NCBI GenBank assembly: GCA_020850535.1
Contig: JADZEM010000136.1
Span: 1-62,466, forward strand
DNA from: Chloroflexota bacterium
GTDB taxonomy: Bacteria > Chloroflexota > UBA6077 > JACCZL01
Reading direction: 5' to 3'
Length of the DNA: 62,466 bases
The stretch's first letter is position 1, and the number at the start of each line of letters is the position of its first letter. Position numbers and translations under genes: made by a program. Shown here in pieces: positions 48,824-57,662 of this stretch. Below the pieces are notes generated by a model. That model had not been told where the DNA came from. It searched no databases and worked only from the letters and a program-made list of their open reading frames with translations.

Positions 48824-49480
48824 ATGGCACGGTTTCGACAGAATGGCACTGCTGTTTGCCGATCTGACAACATTCGGTGGGTGAGCGACGCGGGAGATTT
48901 CGACGATGTCCTGACCGGGGTTGGTCCGCGCCTCCGGCATCTCCGTCAGTCTCGCAACGCCACCCTGGCGGGCCTGTCCCGGCAGACCGGCATCTCGGTC
49001 AGCACCCTCTCGCGCCTGGAGTCAGGGCAGCGTCGCCCGACCCTCGAGCTGCTGCTCCCGATTGCCCGGGCGCACGGCGTCCCGCTGGACGATCTGGTGG
49101 GTGCGCCGCCGGTGGGCGATCCGCGCGTACGCCTGGAGACGCGCCGCATAGGGGACCGGCTGGTAACGCCGCTGACGGCCCAGTCCGACGGCCTGCAGGC
49201 GTTCAAGATCACGATCCCCAGCCCTGTTGGTCCGGCCGATCTGCGCGTCCACGAGGGCTACGAGTGGCTGTACGTGCTCAGCGGCCGACTGCGGCTGCTC
49301 CTGGCCCACCATGACCTGACGCTCGGGCCGGGGCAGGCGGCAGAGTTCGACACGCGGGTGCCGCATGCGTTCGGCGCGGCCGGCGCCGAGCCAGCCGAGG
49401 TCTTGAGCCTCTTCGGGAGTCAGGGTGAGCGGATGCATCTGCGCGTCAGGCCCGGACCGCCAGCGCGCAAGGCGACCTGA
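48824..49480 (+). CDS. XRE-family regulator with cupin domain
   Basis: A 218-residue XRE-cupin transcription factor. The helix-turn-helix lies at about residues 32-90 (VGPRLRHLRQSRNATLAGLS, GISVSTLSRLESGQRRPTLE, LLLPIARAHGVPLDDLVG). A cupin sensor domain follows with RVHEGYEWLYVLSGRLRLLL and GPGQAAEFDTRVPHAFG. The metal-binding His/Glu set is partly kept (HEGYEW). The ATG at 48824 has only a weak AGG; a GTG at 48881 is an alternative start. It may regulate the MFS transporter upstream. Confidence 0.85.
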   Translation: MARFRQNGTAVCRSDNIRWVSDAGDFDDVLTGVGPRLRHLRQSRNATLAGLSRQTGISVSTLSRLESGQRRPTLELLLPIARAHGVPLDDLVGAPPVGDPRVRLETRRIGDRLVTPLTAQSDGLQAFKITIPSPVGPADLRVHEGYEWLYVLSGRLRLLLAHHDLTLGPGQAAEFDTRVPHAFGAAGAEPAEVLSLFGSQGERMHLRVRPGPPARKAT

Positions 49481-49734
49481 CCTCTGCGCCGCAGCGGCTA
49501 CGAAGGAAAACGTTGAGGGCGTCCTGGCATCAACTCTGTCCTGACGCAAATATCTGCGAGACCCGCCCCATTCTTTCCGTAGCCGGCGTTCTAGTAAGTG
49601 CATGTGGCTGGCACGTCTCCCAAATGACTCGACGTCGACCCAGAACGGTGCAAGCTGTCTCGCCAGCCCATATGCGCTCGATCTGCTCAGGCAGCTTGTA
49701 CTCTCATGGGTCATGATGGCAATCTGCGGATGGT

Positions 49735-51792
49735 ATGGGCATCATGCGAATGGGTATCCGAGCACAGCTTTTTGCGGCATTCGGGGCGCTGCTGGCCCTG
49801 ATGGGAGTCTTAGGCGCGGTCAGCATCGTCAAGCTCGCATCGATCAACGATCTCACCGACGCACTCTACGAGAAGCACACTCTGGGCCTCTCCTACATCA
49901 TGCAGGCCAACGTGGACCTGATCGCCAGTGGCCGCGCGGAGAAGAACGCGATCCTGGCCTCTGACCGCGCTGAGGGGGAGACGCATGCTGCGTCTGCTCG
50001 CAAGTCGCTGGCAGCCGTTTCCGACGATCTCAACAAGTTCAAGACGGTGGTCGTGCTGGAGGAGACGAGACGGCAGATTGCGAAGGTCGAGCAGGATCTG
50101 CGGGAGCTGAGCGCGGGCCGCGAGCAGGTGCTGAAGCTGGCCCTTGAGGGCAAGGACCAGGAGGCCAAGGCTGAGGCCGCGAAGGTTCGCCAGGTCGCCG
50201 ACCGCGTCGACACCGGCATGAACGAGTTGCAGTCCGGCAAGGAGAAGCTCGCGGACCAGGCCAGCGACGAGGCCACGAGCACCTACCAGGCCGCACGGCT
50301 CCAGGTGCTGGGCCTGATCGCGTTCTCGCTGCTGCTCGGCGTGGGCGTTGCCTACTACCTTGCGCGCCGCATCACCAGCTCGGTCGTCCAGATCGCGACG
50401 GCGGCGGACGGCCTCTCGCGCGGCGATCTCGAGCAGAAGGTGACGGTCGCCTCCCGGGACGAGCTTGGTGCGATGGCGGACAGCTTCCGCACCATGATGG
50501 GCTACCAGCGCGAGATCGCCGACGTGGCGAGCCTCGTGGCCCAGGGCGATCTGACCGTCTCCGTCACGCCGAAGTCTGAGCGCGACGTTCTGGGGAACGC
50601 TTTCTTCGAGATGATTGCCGGCCTCCGTGAGGTGGTGACCAACGTCAAGGCGTCGGCGGAAGGCGTCGCTGGCACCTCGTCGCAGCTCGGGCAGGCGGCC
50701 AACCAGACCAGCGGCGTCGTGCAGCAGGTGACCCAGGCGATCCAGAACGTCGCCGCCGGCTCTCAGGAGAGCAGCCGTGCAGCCCAGTCCTCGAACGAGG
50801 CCGTCTCGCAGCTTGGCCTGGCCATCGACAGCATCGCCAAGGGCGCGTCGGAGCAGGCGCGGCAGGTGCAGGCGGTCTCGGCCACGGCGACGCAGATGGC
50901 GGCCGGCGTCGAGCAGGTCGCCTCGAACGCCCAGAACGTCGCCAGCGCCTCGCAGCAGACGCGCGCCTCCGCCGAGCACGGTGCGAAGGCCGTCCGCGAC
51001 ACGGTCGACGGCATGGCCGAGATCAAGCTGGTCGTCTCGACGGCGGCGGGCAAGGTCGAAGAGCTTGGCAAGCTGGGCGAGAAGATCGGGGCGGTGGTCG
51101 AGACCATCGACGACATCGCCGAGCAGACCAACCTCCTCGCGCTGAACGCGGCCATCGAGGCGGCGCGGGCCGGCGAGCACGGTCGCGGCTTCGCGGTGGT
51201 CGCCGACGAGGTCCGCAAGCTGGCCGAGCGCAGCCAGCGCGAGACCAAGGCGATTGCCGACTTGATCCGCGAGGTCCAGGCCGGAACCAAGGACGCGGTC
51301 GCGGCGATGGAGCAGGGCTCGGTGAAGGTCGAGCAGGGCTCCGAGCGGGCGGACGAGGCCGGCCGTGCGCTGAGCGAGATCCTTCAGGCGGTGGAGTCCA
51401 CCGTCGCCCAGGTGACGCAGATCGCGGCAGCGGCGCGCGAGATGGCGGCCGGCGCGCGGGGCGTCGTGGACGCGATGGGCAGCATCAGCGCGGTGGTCGA
51501 GGAGAACTCGGCGGCCACGGAAGAGATGGCGGCCCAGGCCGGCGCCGTGACCGGCTCCATCGAGAGCATCGCGGCCGTCTCTGAGGAGAACACGGCGGCG
51601 ACGGAGGAAGTGTCGGCGTCGGCCGAGGAGATGTCGGCGCAGGTCGAAGAGATGAACGCCCAGGCCGAGGAGCTGGCGGCCACCGCCGAGCAGCTGAACC
51701 TGCTGGTGGCGCGCTTCCGCCTCGACGGCGGCGCGAATGCGTCCGTCGCTGCCCGCCGGCGCACCGCCAGCCCGCTCCGCCGCGCGAGCTAG
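49735..51792 (+). CDS. Methyl-accepting chemotaxis protein
   Basis: A 685-residue chemoreceptor. The first membrane segment is [21 protein letters not shown] periplasmic four-helix-bundle sensor follows ([20 protein letters not shown] onward). The second membrane segment is [24 protein letters not shown] follows at about residue 210-265 ([20 protein letters not shown]). The signalling domain has the hairpin tip [20 protein letters not shown] and [20 protein letters not shown], where CheA and CheW bind. Several Glu/Gln pairs suit methylation. No che genes are nearby. ATG 49735 or 49744 could be the start. Confidence 0.9.
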   Translation: MGIMRMGIRAQLFAAFGALLALMGVLGAVSIVKLASINDLTDALYEKHTLGLSYIMQANVDLIASGRAEKNAILASDRAEGETHAASARKSLAAVSDDLNKFKTVVVLEETRRQIAKVEQDLRELSAGREQVLKLALEGKDQEAKAEAAKVRQVADRVDTGMNELQSGKEKLADQASDEATSTYQAARLQVLGLIAFSLLLGVGVAYYLARRITSSVVQIATAADGLSRGDLEQKVTVASRDELGAMADSFRTMMGYQREIADVASLVAQGDLTVSVTPKSERDVLGNAFFEMIAGLREVVTNVKASAEGVAGTSSQLGQAANQTSGVVQQVTQAIQNVAAGSQESSRAAQSSNEAVSQLGLAIDSIAKGASEQARQVQAVSATATQMAAGVEQVASNAQNVASASQQTRASAEHGAKAVRDTVDGMAEIKLVVSTAAGKVEELGKLGEKIGAVVETIDDIAEQTNLLALNAAIEAARAGEHGRGFAVVADEVRKLAERSQRETKAIADLIREVQAGTKDAVAAMEQGSVKVEQGSERADEAGRALSEILQAVESTVAQVTQIAAAAREMAAGARGVVDAMGSISAVVEENSAATEEMAAQAGAVTGSIESIAAVSEENTAATEEVSASAEEMSAQVEEMNAQAEELAATAEQLNLLVARFRLDGGANASVAARRRTASPLRRAS

Positions 51793-51800
51793 ATTGGAGA

Positions 51801-51961
51801 GGCCCTCACCCCCGACCCCTCTCCCTGTGCGCGGGAGAGGGGGGCGGATCATGACATCGTGCTCAACCTGCCGCCACCATCGCGAGTCAGAAGTCGTGAT
51901 GCCAGCGACTCTCGTATCTCCCCTCTCCCGCGCACAGGGAGAGGGGTCGGGGGTGAGGGCC
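51801..51961. repeat. Perfect 42-bp inverted repeat between convergent genes
   Basis: Arms at 51801-51842 and 51920-51961 are exact inverse complements, separated by 77 bases. Each contains the GGCCCTCACCCCCGACCCCT and CTCCCTGTGCGCGGGAGAGG segments, of a kind that I recall in many copies in related genomes. It lies between the stops of the chemoreceptor (51792) and an enolase-superfamily gene (51976). It can form a large hairpin and probably acts as a two-way terminator or is a REP-like repeat. Confidence 0.85.
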
Positions 51962-51975
51962 TTTCGTCCCCGTGC

Positions 51976-53106
51976 TCAGCTGCTCAGGTGCCGGGCCACC
52001 GCCGCGTCGTCAAGCACCAGGCCCAGACCAGGGCCGGTCGGCGGGGTGATGAACCCGTTCTTGACGACGATTGGCTCCACGAAGATCTCGCGGTGCAGCG
52101 GGCCGTCGTTGAACTCCTGAAGCATGAAGTTCGGCGAGCAGGTGTCCAACTGGATCGCTGCCGCCGCCGCGATCGGGCCGACGTACATGTGCGGCGCGAT
52201 CAGGGCATGATGCGACTCGGCAATCGCCGCGATCTTCTTCGCTTCGAGGATGCCGCCGCACTGGCCGACGTCCACCTGGATGATGCCGGCCGCCTGCTTC
52301 TCCAGCAGGTTGGCGAAATCGTACTTGGTCGCGAGCCGCTCGCCGGCCGCGATGGGGATGCTGGTCTGGGCCGCCACGCGGGCCATCTCCTCGACCATCT
52401 CCGGCGGCACCGGCTCCTCAAACCAGATCGGCAGGTACTCCTCGAAGACCTTTGCCGCCCGGATGGCGCCGGCCGTGCTGAACTGGCTGTGCGTCCCGAT
52501 GCCGATCTCCAGCTCGTCGCCCACCGCCTCACGGACCTGGCGGAAGATGCCGGCGGCATGCTTCAGTTCTTTGAGCGGGATATCTCGCGGGTACGGAAAG
52601 AGCGGCTGGAACGGATCGATCTTGCAGGCGGACCAGCCCTCTGACACCAGCTCGCGCGCGATGTCGGCGGCCTTCTCGGGCTGCTCCCAGACGCCTTCGG
52701 ACGGCATGTAGGCGTACGCCCGCAACTGCTGATGGTACTGGCCGCCGAGCAGGTTATAGATCGGCTGGTTGGTGACCTTGCCGATGATGTCCCAGAGGGC
52801 GATCTCGATGGCCGACATCGCCGGCGTCCGGCTCATGCTCGGGTGGCGGTAGTCGTGTGGGGTCGAGAACATCCGCTGCCAGATCAGCTCGACGTTGAAC
52901 GGGTTCTCGCCGATCACGAACTGGTCGCACAGCTCGTTGAGGAGCGCGATCTGCGAGCCGAGATCGGTGACGCCGCCGGTGACCCGCTCGCCCAGCCCGA
53001 CGATGCCTTCGTCGGTGTGCAGCTTGATGAACAGCCACTTCCGGCCGCCACGGTACGGCGGCACGTTGTCCAACAGGAGTGTTTCGAGACGGGTAACGGT
53101 GACCAT
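51976..53106 (-). CDS. Enolase-superfamily enzyme (mandelate racemase type), MR3
   Basis: A 376-residue acid-sugar dehydratase-type protein. The cap domain starts MVTVTRLETLLLDNVPPYRG and has EIALWDIIGKVTNQPIYNLL. In the barrel are SACKIDPFQPL (K-x-D, as in galactonate-dehydratase-like members), EIGIGTHSQFSTAGAI, IWFEEPVPPEM, IAAGERLATKYDF, VDVGQCGGILEAKK and LIAPHMYVGP. The first metal-ligand segment reads GTHSQF instead of the DAN or DFH of common members, a variant that I recall from a subgroup. GGAGGG precedes the ATG at 53106. It stands alone, away from MR1 and MR2. Confidence 0.85.
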   Translation of the reverse strand: MVTVTRLETLLLDNVPPYRGGRKWLFIKLHTDEGIVGLGERVTGGVTDLGSQIALLNELCDQFVIGENPFNVELIWQRMFSTPHDYRHPSMSRTPAMSAIEIALWDIIGKVTNQPIYNLLGGQYHQQLRAYAYMPSEGVWEQPEKAADIARELVSEGWSACKIDPFQPLFPYPRDIPLKELKHAAGIFRQVREAVGDELEIGIGTHSQFSTAGAIRAAKVFEEYLPIWFEEPVPPEMVEEMARVAAQTSIPIAAGERLATKYDFANLLEKQAAGIIQVDVGQCGGILEAKKIAAIAESHHALIAPHMYVGPIAAAAAIQLDTCSPNFMLQEFNDGPLHREIFVEPIVVKNGFITPPTGPGLGLVLDDAAVARHLSS

Positions 53107-53329
53107 CGTTGTCCCTCCGCTGGTCGTGCCCGCGCTCCGTGGCGCTCGGTTTTGCTCTGACGCGGGCACGCTGCCGTCGCCAGCCCCGCGTGGGCGCGGG
53201 TCTACGGCAGGCTGCCGTCTCGCCTCAGCCGGTGTGGAACGACCGCGCCAGCGGGACGGCGGCGACATGGTAGCAGGGGGCCGGGCCTGGACGGCGGGAT
53301 GGTCCCGTCGGACGTGCCGGGCGGCTCCG

Positions 53330-54397
53330 TCAGCTCGTGCGGGGCAGGTCGCCGATGAACAGCTCCAGCGCCAGCTCTGGCTCGGCCTCGCCGGTCTTGA
53401 TGGCGTGGTCGGTCTTGAGCAGACGTCGCAGCGCCGTCTCCAACTGCTCGATGCGGTAGCCGCGCGCCTGTTGCTCCGTCTTCTGGGCCACGTACGGATG
53501 CACGCCCAGTTTGCTGGCCAGGGCCGGACCGCGCAGCCCCTGGTCGAGCATCTCCCGCGCCTGGATCAGCCGCCGGAGGCTGCCGGCGATCTGCGGGATG
53601 ATGCCCTCGGACCGTTCGCCGCGCTGGAACAGCTGACGCAGGTGGGCCAGCGCCGTCCCTCGCTGTCCCTGCCCCACGGCGTCCAGCAGCCCAAAGATCG
53701 TCACGTCGGGGCTGGCTGAGAGCAGGGTCACGTCGTCCAGGGTGACCGGCTTCCCGTCGGCATAGGTCACCAGTTTGAGGATCTCGGTATCCAGCATGCC
53801 GAGATCCTCAGGGGCCAGCAGGGCGAGCTGGCGAATCGCTGCCGCCTCGATCCGGCCGTTGTGGTGTTTGGCCCGCTTCTCGATCCACTTGCCAAGCTCG
53901 CCGGGCTTGGGACGCTCGTAGCCGCGCACATGCGAGCGGCCGGCCGGCAGCATGCTCTCGACCTGGGCCTCGTCCACCTGATCCTCGACCAGCACCAGGG
54001 CCGTGCTCGGCGGCAGCTCCTGGAGCAGCCGCGCCAGCTCGGCGGCCGGCCCGTCGTCGCCCGTCGGCTCCGCGGCTTTCGCAGGCGTCTTGCGCGTGGT
54101 GCTGGCGCGGCTGGCACGCGGCTTCCGGACGGTGGCCTTGCCCTTGCCGCCGACGCGGCCGAGCAGCCCTTCGACCACCACCAGCCGCCGGTCCCCCATG
54201 AACGGCAGGGCGTCAGCTACGGCTCGTACGTCGCGCACGCGCACGTCGTCCCCGCTCAAGATCGAGAGGTTGTACTCGCCAAACGGCTCGGCAAGCATCC
54301 GACGCTTCAGGCCGCGCACCTGCTCGTCGCGGGTGAAGCGGTCATTGCCCCAGAGGACGTAGATCAGCTGCGGTCTGGCTGCGGTGGACATGCTCAC
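53330..54397 (-). CDS. holA: DNA polymerase III delta subunit
   Basis: A 355-residue clamp-loader delta subunit. It starts LIYVLWGNDRFTRDEQVRGL and has the AAA-like region FMGDRRLVVVEGLLGR, a low-complexity basic insert (RKPRASRASTTRKTPAKAAE, about residues 90-110), TALVLVEDQVDE, and the collar part DVTIFGLLDAVGQGQRGTA and GVHPYVAQKTEQQARGY. The insert is longer than in most relatives. The ATG at 54397 overlaps the fdhD stop by four bases, an unusual coupling of replication and formate-dehydrogenase genes, perhaps just from gene packing. An ATG at 54391 is also possible. Confidence 0.85.
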   Translation of the reverse strand: MSMSTAARPQLIYVLWGNDRFTRDEQVRGLKRRMLAEPFGEYNLSILSGDDVRVRDVRAVADALPFMGDRRLVVVEGLLGRVGGKGKATVRKPRASRASTTRKTPAKAAEPTGDDGPAAELARLLQELPPSTALVLVEDQVDEAQVESMLPAGRSHVRGYERPKPGELGKWIEKRAKHHNGRIEAAAIRQLALLAPEDLGMLDTEILKLVTYADGKPVTLDDVTLLSASPDVTIFGLLDAVGQGQRGTALAHLRQLFQRGERSEGIIPQIAGSLRRLIQAREMLDQGLRGPALASKLGVHPYVAQKTEQQARGYRIEQLETALRRLLKTDHAIKTGEAEPELALELFIGDLPRTS

Positions 54398-55389
54398 TCA
54401 GGGGATGGCGCGCCGACGACGCGGTGTGCGTGCGTGTAGACGTTCATGCTGCTGGAGCGAATATAGCCGATCACGGTCAGCCCGAGGTGCTCGCCGAGGG
54501 TGATGGCCATGCCGGTCGGCGACGTCCGTGAGCCGACCAGCGGCACGCCCATCAGCGCCGCTTTGAGGAGCATCTCGGACGAGATCCGCCCGCTCGACAC
54601 GATCATCGTGCCGCGTGTGGGAAGATCGCGCAGCAGGGCCTCGCCGCGCAGCTTGTCGAGCGTGTTGTGCCGCCCGATGTCCTCGCCCACGGCCAGGATG
54701 CCGGCTTCTGGGTGGACTGGCGAGGCCGGGTCGATCAGCACCGAGGTGTGGACGCCGCCGGACTGGTTGTAGAGGGTGGCATGGTCGTACAGCTGTCGGA
54801 GCGCGACGTAGACACGGGCCGGCTCGACGCGCACGCGGTCGGGCGGCAGGCGCAGGGAGTCGATCTCCTCCAGGTAGGCGCCAAAGCTGACGCCGCCGGT
54901 GCAGCCCGACGTGACGATGCGGCGGGTCGGCAGGGGTGGCGCCGGCCGGGCCAGCCGAACCTCGGCCAGCCCGTCGGGCAGGCAGACGCGCAGGGCGGCC
55001 ACGTCGTCCGATGAGTCGATGATGCCCTCGTGGTAGAGGAAGCCGAGCACCAGCGCATTGACCCGGTGCGGCGAGCACATCAGCTCGACCAGCTCGACGC
55101 CGTCAACCTCGATCCGCAACCGCATCTCCGCGATGACCGGCTCCTGGACGTGCTGGCCAGCGTCGGATCGGAAGCGGACGTAGCGGCGGGCGACGACGGG
55201 CCGCAGCCGGGCGATGGTCTCACCCGCCACCTCGTCCCGGACAGCCTCATCTCCCGACCCGCTGCGCGGCGCGACGACCGGCTTCGCCGGCATCGTCTCC
55301 GCGCCGGCGCGGGAGATGTCGTCGTCGTGGCCCTCGGGCAGGCTGGCGCGTGGCCCGGGCGACGTGCTGGGCGGGCGCTGGTCAATCAT
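54394..55389 (-). CDS. fdhD: Formate dehydrogenase accessory sulfurtransferase FdhD
   Basis: A 331-residue FdhD protein, which transfers sulfur from a cysteine desulfurase to the Mo/W cofactor of formate dehydrogenase. The core starts near YVRFRSDAGQHVQEPVIAEM. Marks are LVLGFLYHEGIIDS, VTSGCTGGVSFGAYL, LYNQSGGVHTSVLID, VGEDIGRHNTLDKLRGEAL and VSSGRISSEMLLKAA. The sulfur-carrying loop has one Cys (SGCTGG) where E. coli has two. A disordered N-terminal stretch of about 60 residues precedes the core. The ATG at 55389 overlaps the end of fdhE by eight bases. Confidence 0.9.
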   Translation of the reverse strand: MIDQRPPSTSPGPRASLPEGHDDDISRAGAETMPAKPVVAPRSGSGDEAVRDEVAGETIARLRPVVARRYVRFRSDAGQHVQEPVIAEMRLRIEVDGVELVELMCSPHRVNALVLGFLYHEGIIDSSDDVAALRVCLPDGLAEVRLARPAPPLPTRRIVTSGCTGGVSFGAYLEEIDSLRLPPDRVRVEPARVYVALRQLYDHATLYNQSGGVHTSVLIDPASPVHPEAGILAVGEDIGRHNTLDKLRGEALLRDLPTRGTMIVSSGRISSEMLLKAALMGVPLVGSRTSPTGMAITLGEHLGLTVIGYIRSSSMNVYTHAHRVVGAPSPE

Positions 55390-56461
55390 CGTCGTGATCC
55401 TCGCCGGCGAGGTCGGCGTGCTCCAGGCGTCGAGGCGGGGCGGCAGATCGCTGGAAGCCGGCCGCGAGCGCGTCGCGGTCCAGCGTCCAGGTCGCAAGGT
55501 CGTCCGCGAGCAATCTGGCCAGCGCAGCGGGACGCGGAGCGGCTGCCACCTTCAGGTACGCGCGACACGCCGAACACCCGAGCACACTCCACGCGCCTGC
55601 TCCGTCGAACTCCTGCGCGGCGATCACTGACAGCTCGCCGCCAGAACAGGCTGGACAGACTGGCAAGGAGCATGCCCAGGCGGCGGCGCAGCGGCCACAG
55701 CGTAGGTGGGCATGCTCGTCGTCGGTGTCGGGGTGAACGGCGTCAGCTTCGGCGTCGGGGTGAACGGCGCCAGCTTCGGCGTCGGGGTGAACGGCGCCAG
55801 CTTCGGCGTCGGCGTGAGCGGCATCAGCTTCGGCGAACAGCGGCCGGGCGCCGCAGATCGGACACCAGCCGTGCCGCCACGGTCCGAGACGCAGCGCCGG
55901 CCGCAGGCGCTCGGCCACGGCCGCGAGCAGCGGGCGTGCCGCGAGATCCGCCAGGGTGCTGACCAGCGGCTCGAACAGTCCGGCCGCCTGGGCCAGCGCC
56001 GCGAGGTGATCCCCGTGGTGCACGATCGCTTCGCCGATCACCTGTTCGGCGTGGATCCGATGGGTGCGGGCGGCGGTCAGGATCGCTTCGGCGGCTGGCT
56101 GGGCGGCCTCGTCGGCCAGCATGGCGACGGTCAGCCGCTCGAACAGGCTGAGCGTGGTGGGCGAGATCGGCAGGTTCAGCCCGTCGAGGAGCGGCGTGCC
56201 GTTCGCCAGCCGCGCACGCACGAGGACGGCCGGCAGCCGCGGCTCGGGAACGACGACCTCGCCACGGTCCAGCAGCTGGATCAGCGTGCCGCGCAGACGG
56301 ATCTCGTCGCGCAGTGACGGATCGGCCTGCTCCGTCAGGGCGGCAATACGGGCGCGCAGGCTGCTCTCCAACTCGCTCGTCTCCCCGGTGCGGCTCCGAT
56401 GCGACCACACCTGTCGCGCAGGCCAGCCGGCGCGTCGCGGCCGGACGCTGGTATGGCGCAT
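55382..56461 (-). CDS. fdhE: Formate dehydrogenase accessory protein FdhE with repeat insertion
   Basis: A protein of up to 359 residues resembling FdhE, a rubredoxin-like zinc protein needed for formate dehydrogenase assembly. Cys pairs lie in HGWCPICGARPLF, HLRCGRCAAAWACSLPVCPA and SVLGCSACRAYLKV. Between the first and second pairs is an insertion of about four 9-residue acidic repeats (AEAGAVHPD), encoded by a 27-base tandem repeat (55727-55834). The family has no such insertion as far as I know. The start is uncertain: ATG 56461, or TTG 56371 after GGGGAGA, which would begin just before the conserved part. fdhD follows with an overlap. Confidence 0.75.
   Translation of the reverse strand: MRHTSVRPRRAGWPARQVWSHRSRTGETSELESSLRARIAALTEQADPSLRDEIRLRGTLIQLLDRGEVVVPEPRLPAVLVRARLANGTPLLDGLNLPISPTTLSLFERLTVAMLADEAAQPAAEAILTAARTHRIHAEQVIGEAIVHHGDHLAALAQAAGLFEPLVSTLADLAARPLLAAVAERLRPALRLGPWRHGWCPICGARPLFAEADAAHADAEAGAVHPDAEAGAVHPDAEADAVHPDTDDEHAHLRCGRCAAAWACSLPVCPACSGGELSVIAAQEFDGAGAWSVLGCSACRAYLKVAAAPRPAALARLLADDLATWTLDRDALAAGFQRSAAPPRRLEHADLAGEDHDDD
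55727..55834 (-). repeat. 27-bp tandem repeat inside fdhE, four copies
   Basis: Four consecutive 27-base units lie at 55727-55753, 55754-55780, 55781-55807 and 55808-55834, the last degenerate. Because the unit is a multiple of three, copy-number changes keep the frame. It encodes the AEAGAVHPD repeats between zinc motifs. Confidence 0.9.
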
Positions 56462-56582
56462 GGTACCAGCAGTTGCGTGCTGAGCACGCTCGCACGCACG
56501 GGATGTGCCCAGACTGCCGTCCCACAGTGCAACAATCGTGACGTGTGCGGCGTCTCACCTGTAGGAGCGGACACGATCTCGG

Positions 56583-57176
56583 ATGGCCGAGCCCTTACCA
56601 GAGACGATTCGACGCGCCCAGGCGGGTGACCAGCAGGCGATTGCCCAACTGGTGGCCGAGCAGCAGCGTTACGTGTACAGCATCGCCATGACGATTACGA
56701 AAGACCCAACCGACGCCGCCGATCTGACCCAGGACGCCCTGATCCGCCTGATCCGGGCCATCGGGTCATACCGTGGTGAGACGAAGCTGTCAACCTGGCT
56801 GTACCGGCTGGTCGTCAACCTCGGCATCGACCGGCTGCGGCGGCGCGGCGCACCACCGATCCGCCTGGATGGCGAGGAGTCGGATTTCGACGTGGCGAGC
56901 GACCTTCCGGGCGACGACGTGGCCGGGGCGGCCGAGCGGATGGAGACGGCGCAGGCCGTGCGGATGGCCCTGGCGCAGCTGCCCGACGCTCAGCGGCTGG
57001 CGCTGACGTTACACTACTTCGAGGATCTCCGCTACGAGGACATCGCGGACGTGATGGGTGTGCCGGTCAACACGGTGAAAAGCCACATTCGGCGTGGCAA
57101 GGAGCGGCTGGCGTTGCTGCTGCGGGCATCGCTCGGTCCGGCCGGGCTGGAGCCGTCGCGGGGAGGGCTGGGATGA
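56583..57176 (+). CDS. ECF-type RNA polymerase sigma factor
   Basis: A 197-residue sigma-70 family protein of the ECF group. Region 2 is at about residues 22-95 (VYSIAMTITKDPTDAADLTQ, DALIRLIRAIGSYRGETKLS, TWLYRLVVNLGIDRLRRR). Region 4 is at about 125-180 (ALAQLPDAQRLALTLHYFED, LRYEDIADVMGVPVNTVKSH). Regions 1 and 3 are absent. Its stop overlaps the start of a small membrane-protein gene by four bases. That is the usual place of an anti-sigma factor. Confidence 0.9.
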   Translation: MAEPLPETIRRAQAGDQQAIAQLVAEQQRYVYSIAMTITKDPTDAADLTQDALIRLIRAIGSYRGETKLSTWLYRLVVNLGIDRLRRRGAPPIRLDGEESDFDVASDLPGDDVAGAAERMETAQAVRMALAQLPDAQRLALTLHYFEDLRYEDIADVMGVPVNTVKSHIRRGKERLALLLRASLGPAGLEPSRGGLG

Positions 57177-57658
57177 TCGACCCGGGCCGCGTTCAGGAGC
57201 GCGAGCCGTGGGAGCGCGAGCCGTGGGTTCGTGAGCTCGACGCGCTGGTTCGACCGGCGCTGCTGGCCGAGCCGCCGCCGGCGGTGCAGCAGTCGATCCT
57301 CGCCGCCGTCCTGCTGGCCGCCGCCGCCCAGCCGACGCCGGTCCCCGTCGCTGCGCCGCAGCCGGCCGACGTTCCTGGCCGGCCGCTGCCGCTGCTGGCG
57401 TATCTCCTGCTGGCCGCCGTGCTGGTGGCCTACGTCGCCGGCGTGTCCTGGCTTCAGGGGCTGTTCGGCAACGTCACCTGGCTCTCGATCCTGGCCGGGC
57501 AACTGCTGACCATCTCGGATCTGGTGTTCGGCCGGCCGGACACGGGAGAGCCGTTGACGCTGGCCTGGCAGCTTTTCGTGCGCGCGCCGTGGCTGGCGCT
57601 GCTGCCGGTCGCGTGGCTGCTCTGGGACCGCGACCGCGCCACCGCGCCGACGGCCTGA
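57173..57658 (+). CDS. Small membrane protein, candidate anti-sigma partner
   Basis: A 161-residue protein starting MIDPGRVQEREPWEREPWVR. An N-terminal cytoplasmic part of about 70 residues (VRELDALVRPALLAEPPPAV) precedes two or three membrane segments (PLLAYLLLAAVLVAYVAGVS, FVRAPWLALLPVAWLLW). No zinc anti-sigma H-x3-C-x2-C motif is seen. The overlap with the sigma gene suggests that it controls that sigma factor, but this is inference from position. I do not recognise the family. Confidence 0.6.
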   Translation: MIDPGRVQEREPWEREPWVRELDALVRPALLAEPPPAVQQSILAAVLLAAAAQPTPVPVAAPQPADVPGRPLPLLAYLLLAAVLVAYVAGVSWLQGLFGNVTWLSILAGQLLTISDLVFGRPDTGEPLTLAWQLFVRAPWLALLPVAWLLWDRDRATAPTA

Positions 57659-57662
57659 CCGG

